Source of the DNA: Bacteroidales bacterium
GTDB taxonomy: Bacteria; Bacteroidota; Bacteroidia; Bacteroidales; UBA932
Length of the DNA stretch: 58,880 nt
Reading direction: 5' to 3'
NCBI GenBank assembly: GCA_017398335.1
Contig: JAFQGK010000040.1
Coordinates: 1-58,880, forward strand
Numbering within the stretch: the first letter of the stretch is position 1; the number at the start of each line of letters is the position of its first letter. The notes below the pieces were generated by a model. It was given only the letters and a program-made list of their open reading frames with translations, did no database searches and was not told the origin of the DNA. Below, piece after piece: positions 45,959 to 55,111 of the stretch. Position numbers and translations under genes: made by a program.

Positions 45959-46444
45959 CAGCTGCCACAGGTCAGTTCCTGCAAATGATTCAGAGGGATC
46001 CGAGCACAATGCGAAGATTCCTCTTTTATTTTCTACAGGTATGAATCGGGCTTTGAAATGAGCGTTTTCTTCTGTCGAACGCATCAGGACAATTTCCGGA
46101 TGGACAAGAAGGAAGTCCTTCAGCAGGGTACCGGTCATATATTCATATACTTCATCTGAAGCATATACGTTCACTACCGCCGGCTGAAGAGGGGCAAAAA
46201 GCATTGTTGCTTCCGCATAACGGTCGAGGATCTCCTGCGCATACATTTTGAATATCTCCCCTGCCGGGGTGAGGCTTATCTCTCCTCTCTGCCTGTCAAA
46301 GAGTCTTGTACCGAGAGTCTTTTCAAGCTCGGAAATACTCTGGCTGACAGCTGGTTGAGTCACCCCAAGCACAGACGCTGTCTTTGTGAAGCTGCGCTCA
46401 TCAATCAACGTAAGAAATATTTTAAGTTTGAAATCCTCCAGCAT
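45926..46444 (-). CDS. Short LysR-family transcriptional regulator
   Basis: 172 residues from MLEDFKLKIFLTLIDERSFT. The longer frame begins before the -7 box at 46459-46466, so this start is preferred. The winged helix is complete (SFTKTASVLGVTQPAVSQSI, then LEKTLGTRLFDR). After it come only about 85 residues of effector domain, where full LysR proteins have about 200. The last residues are coded in DNA shared with the esterase. It may be a truncated gene or a real short form. The divergent M16 gene is its likely target. Confidence 0.75.
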   Translation of the reverse strand: MLEDFKLKIFLTLIDERSFTKTASVLGVTQPAVSQSISELEKTLGTRLFDRQRGEISLTPAGEIFKMYAQEILDRYAEATMLFAPLQPAVVNVYASDEVYEYMTGTLLKDFLLVHPEIVLMRSTEENAHFKARFIPVENKRGIFALCSDPSESFAGTDLWQLLSYCLKPTLQ

Positions 46445-46458
46445 ACCTGAGCTTTTTG

Positions 46459-46466
46459 CAAATATA
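46459..46466 (-). promoter_or_regulatory. -7 box for the short LysR gene
   Basis: TATATTTG on the minus strand, 14 bases before the ATG at 46444. It supports the shorter start and a very short leader. Confidence 0.55.
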
Positions 46467-46516
46467 AATATTTTTTCTGTAAGAGTACACATCTATGAAT
46501 CTTCAGAAGAATTTCA

Positions 46517-46524
46517 TATATTTG
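46517..46524 (+). promoter_or_regulatory. -7 box for the M16 peptidase
   Basis: TATATTTG, 63 bases before the chosen ATG at 46588. It is back to back with the LysR box, so the regulator could bind between them. Confidence 0.6.
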
Positions 46525-46587
46525 CAAGTTACGCATCGTAAAAGATGATTTTAATTGACAAAAAGTGTAACTAAATATCAAATTGGT

Positions 46588-49386
46588 ATGAAACGTATTA
46601 TTCTAATGGCAGCGGCACTGTTTGCCGCAGTTGTAGGATTCGGCCAGACACCGCTTGAGAATGATCCGGCTGTAAGGGTCGGCAAGCTCGACAACGGCAT
46701 GACCTACTACATCCGTCACAACGACAAGCCAGCTCAGAGAGCTGAGTTCTACCTTGCAACAGATGTCGGAGCATATCAGGAAGAAGACGACCAGGATGGC
46801 CTCGCCCACTTCCTTGAGCATATGTGCTTCAACGGAACGAAGAATTTCCCTGGCAAGGCACTGCTTGACTGGCTTCAGAGCATTGGCGCAGAGTTCGGAA
46901 GGAACATCAACGCATCTACAGGTTTCGAGCAGACTCAGTATATGCTCAATAACATTCCTATCGTTCGCGAGAGCATCATTGACTCATGTCTGCTCATCAT
47001 GCACGACTACTCTCATTTCGTAACCTGTGACCCTGTGGAGATCGACGCTGAGAGAGGCGTGATTCTCGAGGAAAGAAGAGGTAGAAGAAATGCAGGATGG
47101 AGAATGTTCGAAAAATCTCTTCCATACTATTTCGGCGATACTCCTTATTCAAGAAGGACACTTATCGGTGGCGAAGAGCAGCTCAAGACTTTCAAGTATG
47201 AGAGCCTCACAAACTTCTATAAGAAGTGGTATAATCCTGACATGCAGGCACTTGTCGTTGTAGGAGACATCGATGTGGATAAGATCGAGAATAAGATAAA
47301 GACTATTTTCAGCGACATTCCGGCTCCTGAGGTTCCTACACAGAAGGTCCTCCACAAGATTCCAGAGAATGCCGAGCCTATATTCGGGATCATCACAGAC
47401 CCTGAGGCTACCAGCTCACAGATCGAGATGCTCTGGAGAGGCGAACCGCTTCCTAAGGAATTGAACAATACTGATGTAGCATATATGCTTGATATGATCA
47501 AGACATATATCCGTCTCATCATGAACGAGCGTTTCGGAGACATAACTTCAAAGCCTGACGCTCCATTCATCGGTGCCAGCTTCGGTATCGGCAAGCTCTG
47601 CAACACATGCGAAGCTGTTTCCGGAAATGTCACTTTCAAGGACGGAGATGCTGTAAACGCATTCAAGGCTTTCCTCATCGAGGTTGAGAAGCTCAGAAGA
47701 TATGGCTTTACAGAGGGTGAAGTGCTTCGCGCAAAGGAGAATATCATCCAGGCATATGAAAGGTCTGTAAAAGCTGCTGCAACACGTCAGAATGCAGAAT
47801 TCGTAAGACCTCTTCTGAACAATTTCTTCTTCAATTCCCCATACCTTGCACCAGAAAAGGCTCTTGAGTATGCTAAGGCGATATGCGGTCAGCTCAACGC
47901 TCAGCTTCTCAATCAGATGCTTCCTCAGCTTCTTGCAGAGAAGAACGTGCTTGTACTCTACAACGGTCCTGAGAAAGAAGGACTTGTAAACCCTACTGAA
48001 GCTGAACTCAAAGAGGTTTATGCCGCTGCCAAGAACGCAGAAATAGCTCCTAATGCAGAAGAAAATGTCAATGAACCTCTCCTTGATGTAAACGCCCTCA
48101 AGGGTTCAAAGATCAAGAAGGAAAAGAAGGGTATATACGGTGAGACTGTATGGACTTTGAAGAACGGAGTGAAGGTTATCGTACTCCCTACCTCACACAA
48201 GAAGGATCAGGTGATTATCAATCTTTCAAAGGACGGAGGAAAGACCCTCATCGCAACTGAGGACCTTCCTTCATTCGAAGACAATATCTGGAAACTTTTC
48301 CTGAGAAATACAGGTGTATCCAAGTTCTCAGGCACTACCCTGCCTAAGATGCTTGCTGGAAAGAGTGCAGGTGCTAATCCATACATCAGCAATCTCTCAC
48401 ATGGTATTGCCGCAACTTCCGCTACCAAGGATATGGAGACTGCCTTCCAGTTGCTTTACCTTACATTTACTGACCCACGCTTTGATGAAGATGAGTATCA
48501 GACAGGCATAGAGCAGATCAAGGCAATTCTCCCTAACATTCAGAAAGACCCTGATTTCAACTATGAGATCGAGAAGGAAAAGATCTTCTATAACAACAAT
48601 CCACGCGTACTCGAACTTAACGAGGAACTTCTTCAAAAGGCAAATCTCGCTACTCTTGAAAGAGTATACAGAGAGCTTTTCAAGGATGCAGCCGGTGCGG
48701 AAGTGACTATAATCGGAGATTTCGACATCAATCTGGTCAAGCCGCTTGTCGAGAAGTACATCGGCTCTCTTCCAAAAGGAAAGAAGGCGACAGACTATAA
48801 TAAGGATAACTGCATTGCTGTAGCAGAGGGCCAGATCGAGAAGACTGTCAATTATGAGATGCAGACTCCTAAGTCTACAGTCCATCAGCTCTACACAGCA
48901 TATCTTCCTGTCGACATCAAGACCAGCGTGACTCTTGATGCGGCTAACTACATCCTCGACATGATCTACACCAAGACTATCCGCGAGGAGCAGGGTGGAA
49001 CATATGGAGTAGGTTCTGCACTTCAGGGACGCAGGAAGCCGTCACCAAGAATCGACCTCCACGTTCTCTTCACAACAAATGTCGAGTCTGCCGAGAAGCT
49101 CAGCCAGATCGCTATCGACGAATTGAAGAAATATGCTGAGAACGGTCCGACTCAGGAGCAGTTCAACATGGCTGTCGAGAACATGAAAAAGAATCTCCCT
49201 GAGAAGAGGATCAGCAATGCATACTGGCTCAGCGCTCTCAACCACTACTACGAATACGGTGTTGACTATGACAAAGAGTACGAGGCTGCTATCAACTCAT
49301 TGACACCTGAGGACATCAAGAATATCCTTCAGGCAATACTTGCACAGGGTAATTTCATAGAGGTAACGCTTGCTCCACAGGAGTAG
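46588..49386 (+). CDS. M16-family (insulinase/pitrilysin-like) zinc peptidase, secreted
   Basis: 932 residues from MKRIILMAAALFAAVVGFGQ, which gives a clean signal peptide; the longer frame has 11 extra codons in front of it. The inverted zinc motif is HFLEH (H74, E77, H78), with a downstream glutamate in the ERGVILEERRG block. There are four M16 half-domains, as in pitrilysin: the active pair, then a second pair from about 520 (VWTLKNGVKVIVLPTSHKKDQ) without the zinc motif. It degrades peptides in the periplasm. Codon use shows high expression. Confidence 0.94.
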   Translation: MKRIILMAAALFAAVVGFGQTPLENDPAVRVGKLDNGMTYYIRHNDKPAQRAEFYLATDVGAYQEEDDQDGLAHFLEHMCFNGTKNFPGKALLDWLQSIGAEFGRNINASTGFEQTQYMLNNIPIVRESIIDSCLLIMHDYSHFVTCDPVEIDAERGVILEERRGRRNAGWRMFEKSLPYYFGDTPYSRRTLIGGEEQLKTFKYESLTNFYKKWYNPDMQALVVVGDIDVDKIENKIKTIFSDIPAPEVPTQKVLHKIPENAEPIFGIITDPEATSSQIEMLWRGEPLPKELNNTDVAYMLDMIKTYIRLIMNERFGDITSKPDAPFIGASFGIGKLCNTCEAVSGNVTFKDGDAVNAFKAFLIEVEKLRRYGFTEGEVLRAKENIIQAYERSVKAAATRQNAEFVRPLLNNFFFNSPYLAPEKALEYAKAICGQLNAQLLNQMLPQLLAEKNVLVLYNGPEKEGLVNPTEAELKEVYAAAKNAEIAPNAEENVNEPLLDVNALKGSKIKKEKKGIYGETVWTLKNGVKVIVLPTSHKKDQVIINLSKDGGKTLIATEDLPSFEDNIWKLFLRNTGVSKFSGTTLPKMLAGKSAGANPYISNLSHGIAATSATKDMETAFQLLYLTFTDPRFDEDEYQTGIEQIKAILPNIQKDPDFNYEIEKEKIFYNNNPRVLELNEELLQKANLATLERVYRELFKDAAGAEVTIIGDFDINLVKPLVEKYIGSLPKGKKATDYNKDNCIAVAEGQIEKTVNYEMQTPKSTVHQLYTAYLPVDIKTSVTLDAANYILDMIYTKTIREEQGGTYGVGSALQGRRKPSPRIDLHVLFTTNVESAEKLSQIAIDELKKYAENGPTQEQFNMAVENMKKNLPEKRISNAYWLSALNHYYEYGVDYDKEYEAAINSLTPEDIKNILQAILAQGNFIEVTLAPQE

Positions 49387-49407
49387 GCGTTGTCCTTGCC
49401 TTATACA

Positions 49408-49445
49408 AAAAAGTGGTTGGTAAATGATTACCAACCACTTTTTTT
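49408..49445. terminator. Bidirectional terminator between the M16 and ferredoxin genes
   Basis: 16-bp stem (49408-49423 with 49428-49443), loop ATGA, with T runs on both strands. It separates two convergent genes. Confidence 0.9.
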
Positions 49446-49476
49446 GCTGCCTGTTCAGCTCTAAGCGATATGCAGA

Positions 49477-49647
49477 TTACTCACCTGCTACGATTGCTCC
49501 CATTGGGCAAGCGTCAGCACATGTTCCACAATCAATGCATGCGTTTGGATCGATCTTATAGATGTCACCTTCTGAAATAGCGCCTACCGGGCACTCTGGA
49601 AGGCAGGTACCGCATGCTGCGCAATCTTCTGTAATTCTGTAAGCCAT
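49477..49647 (-). CDS. Small 2[4Fe-4S] ferredoxin
   Basis: 56 residues, beginning MAYRITEDCAACGTC. Two clusters are bound by C9-C12-C15-C19 and C37-C40-C43-C47, each followed by a proline, the pattern of clostridial-type ferredoxins. It is the probable electron acceptor of NifJ, encoded nearby. It is a single-gene unit with its own promoter (49706-49735) and terminator. Confidence 0.96.
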   Translation of the reverse strand: MAYRITEDCAACGTCLPECPVGAISEGDIYKIDPNACIDCGTCADACPMGAIVAGE

Positions 49648-49705
49648 TTCTATTAAATTTTGGATGTTAATATTTTCAAGTACAATGCCGCACGTAAACG
49701 GGTTA

Positions 49706-49735
49706 CAAATTTAGTGATAAATTTCAATATTCAAA
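49706..49735 (-). promoter_or_regulatory. Promoter of the ferredoxin gene
   Basis: Minus strand TTTG (49735-49732), 18 bases, TAAATTTG (49713-49706). The leader is about 53 bases. Confidence 0.75.
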
Positions 49736-49760
49736 CAACGCGCACGTGATGTTTTTGTAC

Positions 49761-49768
49761 TATCTTTG
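49761..49768 (+). promoter_or_regulatory. -7 box for the DUF1573 gene
   Basis: TATCTTTG, 30 bases before the ATG at 49799. A TTTG exists only 3 bases upstream, so the -33 element is not clear. Confidence 0.55.
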
Positions 49769-49798
49769 TGATAGCAAGAATATTGAAAAGTATTTTTT

Positions 49799-50887
49799 AT
49801 GAAAAGACATATAATAATCATATTACTATCCTTGTTCTCCTGCATCATGTATGCTCAGGAAAAGGTTGGTAATGGACTGGAGCTGGACAAGAGCATACAT
49901 GATTTCGGGGATATCATGATTGAGAACGGTCCGGTATCCTGCGCATTTACAGTAAAGAATACAGGAGACAAGCCTGCCGTCATATACAACGTGGTATCAT
50001 CCTGCGGATGTACAGATGTAAAATGGACAAGAGAGCCTATCAGACCGGGTGGAAAGGGAAAGATAAGCGTTACCTACTCGAACGATGAAGGGCCGTACCC
50101 GTTCGACAAGACTCTTACAGTATATTTCTCGGATGTCAAAAAACCTTATATACTGAAAGTCAGAGGAATATCCCATGAGAAGAAAAAGTCTCTAGAGGAA
50201 CTGTACGGCATCCGGTTCGGTGCTATGGGAATGAAGGAAACATATATCAAATGTGGAAACCTCGAGCAGAAAGGAGTCAGAAGCGACTTTGTAAACATCG
50301 CCAATCTTTCAAACAAACCGATGGAAGTGGGTTTCATGGACGTCTCTGACAACCTATCCATCAAAGTAACCCCTAATCCTGTTCCTCCGAGAGGAACTGC
50401 AGAACTTGAATTCACAGTCAGTGCATCCAGAGAGAAATGGGGCAGGAATGATTACTGGGCAACTCCTGTAGTCAACGGCCAGGCCGTCAAAGCGAGCAAC
50501 GGAGATTCCCGAATCGGCTTCTGGGCCTTCACAAAGGAGAACTTCAGCGGACTTACAGATGAAGAAAAGGCAAAGGGATCAAGACCTATGTTCGATGCGA
50601 GTACATATTCCTTCGGCAAGATCAAGGCTGGAGAGACAGTTCATGCGACCTTCGAATTTACTAACAAAGGCTCCAGCACATTCTGCGTATATAAAGTAGA
50701 TGTAAACGCATGCAAATGGTCACACAGCGATATTCCAGCCGTTGCTCCCGGTGAAAAAGCTAAGTTCAGAGTACATCTCGACACGTCTAAACTTCCAAAG
50801 GGGGAAGCTTTGGCTATCGTAACCTTGACCACCAATTCACCTCACCGCCCTATTGTAAATCTTTTCATTTCAGGCTGGATCGAATAA
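49799..50887 (+). CDS. DUF1573-domain secreted protein
   Basis: 362 residues. The signal peptide is about 19 residues (KRHIIIILLSLFSCIMYAQ). It has two DUF1573 immunoglobulin-like domains, one at 28-125 (HDFGDIMIENGPVSCAFTVK, then SSCGCTDVKW) and one at the C-terminus from about 262 (YSFGKIKAGETVHATFEFTN). A related but weaker domain lies between. The family is abundant in Bacteroidetes and its role is unknown; it resembles eukaryotic ASH/MSP-type beta domains. It ends one base before the next gene, so the two are an operon. Confidence 0.88.
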   Translation: MKRHIIIILLSLFSCIMYAQEKVGNGLELDKSIHDFGDIMIENGPVSCAFTVKNTGDKPAVIYNVVSSCGCTDVKWTREPIRPGGKGKISVTYSNDEGPYPFDKTLTVYFSDVKKPYILKVRGISHEKKKSLEELYGIRFGAMGMKETYIKCGNLEQKGVRSDFVNIANLSNKPMEVGFMDVSDNLSIKVTPNPVPPRGTAELEFTVSASREKWGRNDYWATPVVNGQAVKASNGDSRIGFWAFTKENFSGLTDEEKAKGSRPMFDASTYSFGKIKAGETVHATFEFTNKGSSTFCVYKVDVNACKWSHSDIPAVAPGEKAKFRVHLDTSKLPKGEALAIVTLTTNSPHRPIVNLFISGWIE

Positions 50888-50888
50888 T

Positions 50889-52052
50889 ATGCATCTTTTC
50901 ATTGACATACTGAGGAATTCCATACTCATCACCGGACTCGTAGTTGTGATGATGATGATGATCGAGTCATTGAACATCGAATCAAAAGGACTGATTTTCA
51001 AGGGCTTGAGAAAGACGAAAACCGGGCAGGTCATATTTGGGGCACTGCTTGGCTCGATCCCTGGATGCATGGGAGGTTTTGCAACAGTATCATTGTATAC
51101 GCACAGGATGTTCAGTTTCGGAGCATTGGTAGCAATGATGATTGCATCCTCCGGAGATGAAGCATTCGTAATGCTGGCTATGATTCCAGAAAAGGCTTTA
51201 CTGATATTCAGCATACTGTTTGTTGTGGCAGTCGCTACGGGAATAATCACAGATCTGATAAGAGACCGGATCCATGTCAGACACTGCGACAAAGAAGACC
51301 ATAGTGAATGCGGTCAGGAAAGCGACTGTACAGAAGGCTATGCAATACATCAGCCTGAGCAGTATGGCAGCCACGAGTCAGGCCGCAGGCACTACGGATG
51401 GAAGAGAATATCAATGTTAGTCGGACTTGCAATATTCATTACAGCATTGGGGTCAGGAAAACTTGGACATGACCATAGCGCACACGACGGACACTTATCA
51501 GAGTGCACTCATGAACACTCGGAGGAATGCACCCACAACCACCACGAACATCTTCAACAGCATAGTAACCAATTGACATTCAATCTATTAAGCGAGGAAT
51601 GGATGAATGTCATGTTTGCCGGTCTGAGTATTCTGGTCCTGGTGGTTCTTATTTTCGCTTCAGACCATTTCGTTGAAGAACATCTCTGGAATCATATTGT
51701 ACGAAAACACCTGCTTACTATTTTCGGATGGACATTCGGAGTACTTCTCATAGTCGGTATCGGCCTGAAATATGTCGATATTGATGAATGGATCAGCGGA
51801 AATACAGCACTGATGATTGTCCTGGCAACTCTGATCGGAATCATTCCGGAATCCGGCCCTCACATGATATTCGTTACTCTATATGCCGCTGGCATTGTTC
51901 CACTGCCTGTACTTCTTGCAAGCAGCATATCTCAAGATGGGCATGCATCACTTCCGCTGATTGCTGAAAGCAGAAAGAGTTTTTTCTGGGCAAAAGTGAT
52001 CAATTGTATCGTCGCTCTTATAGTCGGATTCGGTTCAATGCTGATCTGGTAG
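50889..52052 (+). CDS. Putative manganese transporter (PF11449-type permease)
   Basis: 387 residues with about nine membrane segments in two halves. GALLGSIPGCMGGFATVSLY and ASSGDEAFVM in the first half match LIGIIPESGPHMIFVTLYAAG and SSISQDGHASLP in the second, an inverted-repeat arrangement. A soluble loop at about 128-230 is very rich in His, Asp, Glu and Cys (HDHSAHDGH, CTHEHSEECTHNHHEH), a metal-collecting segment. The family is annotated as putative manganese transport; the ion is inferred, not shown. It follows the DUF1573 gene after 1 base. Confidence 0.82.
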   Translation: MHLFIDILRNSILITGLVVVMMMMIESLNIESKGLIFKGLRKTKTGQVIFGALLGSIPGCMGGFATVSLYTHRMFSFGALVAMMIASSGDEAFVMLAMIPEKALLIFSILFVVAVATGIITDLIRDRIHVRHCDKEDHSECGQESDCTEGYAIHQPEQYGSHESGRRHYGWKRISMLVGLAIFITALGSGKLGHDHSAHDGHLSECTHEHSEECTHNHHEHLQQHSNQLTFNLLSEEWMNVMFAGLSILVLVVLIFASDHFVEEHLWNHIVRKHLLTIFGWTFGVLLIVGIGLKYVDIDEWISGNTALMIVLATLIGIIPESGPHMIFVTLYAAGIVPLPVLLASSISQDGHASLPLIAESRKSFFWAKVINCIVALIVGFGSMLIW

Positions 52053-52056
52053 GGCA

Positions 52057-52099
52057 TAAAAACAAAAATGAGACTCGCCACTCACGTGGGGCGTCTCAT
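52057..52099 (-). terminator. Terminator of the small-peptide transcript
   Basis: On the minus strand ATGAGAC (52099-52093) pairs with GTCTCAT (52074-52068). An inner CCAC/GTGG stem with loop GTGA and two mismatches completes it, and TTTTTGTTTTTAT follows. The T run is only on the minus side. The stop codon of the peptide lies in the 5' arm. Confidence 0.75.
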
Positions 52100-52164
52100 A
52101 CTAACCACATAATTAATAACACTAAAACTAATAACCAATCGATTGTGAAATAAGCGAAAACCAT
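52096..52164 (-). CDS. 22-residue hydrophobic peptide (candidate small membrane protein)
   Basis: The frame opens at ATG 52164 and stops at TGA 52098-52096. It starts MVFAYFTIDW and continues as twelve almost purely aliphatic residues with one Trp (six Leu, all TTA). This could form one short membrane helix. It is the only frame on the minus strand between a full promoter (52182-52212) and an intrinsic terminator (52057-52099), with a leader of about 11 bases. TTA-only leucine use differs from the neighbours. I know no family for it. It might instead be a small RNA whose reading frame is chance, or a type I toxin-like peptide. Confidence 0.5.
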   Translation of the reverse strand: MVFAYFTIDWLLVLVLLIMWLV

Positions 52165-52181
52165 TTCGACCAATCGAGCTA

Positions 52182-52212
52182 CAAAGTTACGAAAACATTT
52201 TTATTTTCCAAA
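52182..52212 (-). promoter_or_regulatory. Promoter of the small-peptide/sRNA unit
   Basis: Minus strand TTTG (52212-52209), 19 bases, TAACTTTG (52189-52182), a full consensus pair. It points away from eno toward the end of the manganese permease gene; nothing but the 22-residue frame and a terminator lies ahead. Confidence 0.7.
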
Positions 52213-52250
52213 CACTTCTGGAATATATTTTGAAATTCCTATATACTTGA

Positions 52251-53537
<1,287 letters not shown>

Positions 53538-53612
53538 AATCTCACCATCAGGAAAATAATGCGGAAAAATTTGCAGATTACAAATTTTCGTTGCATATTT
53601 GCATCCGCATTC

Positions 53613-53689
53613 GGGGGTATAGCTCAGTTGGCTAGAGCACCTGCTTTGCAAGCAGGGGGTCGTCGGTTCGACTCCGACTATCTCCACCA
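53613..53689 (+). tRNA. tRNA-Ala (TGC)
   Basis: 77 bases including a coded CCA (53687-53689). GGGGGTA pairs with TATCTCC, the T arm is GTCGGTTCGACTCCGAC, and the anticodon loop TTTGCAA gives TGC. A near-consensus -7 box (CATATTTG, 53594-53601) lies 12 bases upstream. Confidence 0.96.
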
Positions 53690-53692
53690 AGC

Positions 53693-53730
53693 AAAAACGC
53701 CTTTCCAAACATCTGGAAAGGCGTTTTTTT
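53693..53730. terminator. Bidirectional terminator between tRNA-Ala and the FAD oxidoreductase gene
   Basis: 14-bp stem (53693-53706 with 53715-53728), 8-base loop, T runs on both strands. It serves tRNA-Ala on the plus strand; its arm touches the stop of the convergent FAD gene. Confidence 0.9.
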
Positions 53731-55099
53731 AGTCTCTGAAATATACACCTTCGTCTCGGAGAGCCTTCTGAAGGGCAGGTACATCGATATTGCGAAGCTG
53801 AACTCCCTGCCTAATGGATAGGGCTGCGGCCTTGCCTGCGGCCTCACCGATCGCCATTGCAGGTCCCATTACGCGTACTGAAGCAAGGGCAAGATGGGTT
53901 GCGCTGAGACAACGTCCTGCAACTATCAGCGAATCCACTTTCTTTGGGATAAGACTCCTGTATGGGACATCGTAACAGTCTTCACACCACATGAGCGTGC
54001 AGTCTCCTCCGACAGGATGATGCTGATCCACCGGATATGCGGACACAGCTATTGCGTCCTCAAACTTTGCACAATCGAATATATCCTGCTCTGTAAGGAC
54101 GTACTCTCCCACCAGACGCCTGGTCTCTCTGATGCCCATGAAAGGTGCCACCCTGTCTACATAAGCATTTTCGAAACCCGGAATATATGCTTTCAGATAC
54201 CTTGCTATCTCCTCGTTCTGCCTGATTGAAAGTTCTTCACCCTTGGTATACTGATCCGGATCGGTCGCGTCCACTCCGCTTACCCTGCTCATATTCACCC
54301 ACCACTCATCTTCCGCCATACCGGTCATGAAGATAGTGCGTTCCACTGGTATATTATAGCCATCCTTGCGGGCCTGCTGGACCTGATTGCGGAATCCTAC
54401 CATCGTACAGTTGTCCATCGGACGGAAGAACTCATTCGGTATGAAGTCTATGTCATATATCTCAGGATGGTCCGCCACGGCATCACGGAGCTTGCGTGAG
54501 TCCACGCCACGCATCGAGAACATCAATGTCGCCGGCTGAGCTATTCCGTCTTCATTACCATATGCCATTTCGCAACCGGCACGATAAGCCACGTCACCGT
54601 CTCCGGTACAATCGACCACCCTCTTCGCAAGAATAGCCTCACGTCCTTTCTTGGATTCGATGATTACACCTTTCACCTCGTCACCTTCCTTGATGACATC
54701 CACCATCATCACATACATCAGCACCTTTACTCCGCTTTCCTTCATGATTTCCCATGCAAGAAGCTTCGTCCCCTCCGGATCTATCATCGTGAGACTGACA
54801 TGGAGAGGGCAGGCACGATGATGAGTAGCCTGACCACGCTCTGTAAGACGATCAACAAACTGCTGCGGAAGCCCGTTGATGACCTGATTTCCCTTACGTC
54901 CAAGGAAACCGAGAAGAGGAAGTCCCTGGGTCATGTTTCCTCCAAGAGATCCTCTTGATTCAAGGAGCATTACGCTTGTACCCGGAACCTTTGCAGCAGC
55001 CTGAGCTGCCATCAGACCTGCCGGACCACCACCTACAACAAGTACATCCACTTCATCCCTTACAGGAATCTGTCTTGACTGTTCTGTAATCATTTTCAT
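53729..55099 (-). CDS. FAD-dependent oxidoreductase (PF12831 type)
   Basis: 456 residues. The dinucleotide fold is VLVVGGGPAGLMAAQAAA (20-37), with ESRGSLGGNMTQG following (47-59). DCTGDGDVAYRAGCEMAYG (about 165-183) and VAGRCLSATHLALASVRVMGP near the end are the other family blocks. There is no signal peptide, so it is cytoplasmic; M3 is a possible start. Members oxidise unknown small molecules, some of them sugar-related. It is the last gene of an operon with a symporter and a secreted phosphatase/phosphodiesterase, 12 bases after the latter. It may act on the imported product. Confidence 0.85.
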   Translation of the reverse strand: MKMITEQSRQIPVRDEVDVLVVGGGPAGLMAAQAAAKVPGTSVMLLESRGSLGGNMTQGLPLLGFLGRKGNQVINGLPQQFVDRLTERGQATHHRACPLHVSLTMIDPEGTKLLAWEIMKESGVKVLMYVMMVDVIKEGDEVKGVIIESKKGREAILAKRVVDCTGDGDVAYRAGCEMAYGNEDGIAQPATLMFSMRGVDSRKLRDAVADHPEIYDIDFIPNEFFRPMDNCTMVGFRNQVQQARKDGYNIPVERTIFMTGMAEDEWWVNMSRVSGVDATDPDQYTKGEELSIRQNEEIARYLKAYIPGFENAYVDRVAPFMGIRETRRLVGEYVLTEQDIFDCAKFEDAIAVSAYPVDQHHPVGGDCTLMWCEDCYDVPYRSLIPKKVDSLIVAGRCLSATHLALASVRVMGPAMAIGEAAGKAAALSIRQGVQLRNIDVPALQKALRDEGVYFRD

Positions 55100-55111
55100 A
55101 GTATCGTATCA

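Noticed and set aside
52242-52249. Enolase -7 box TATACTTG
   Set aside because: One mismatch to TAnnTTTG and no TTTG at the right distance, so it is not listed as a promoter.
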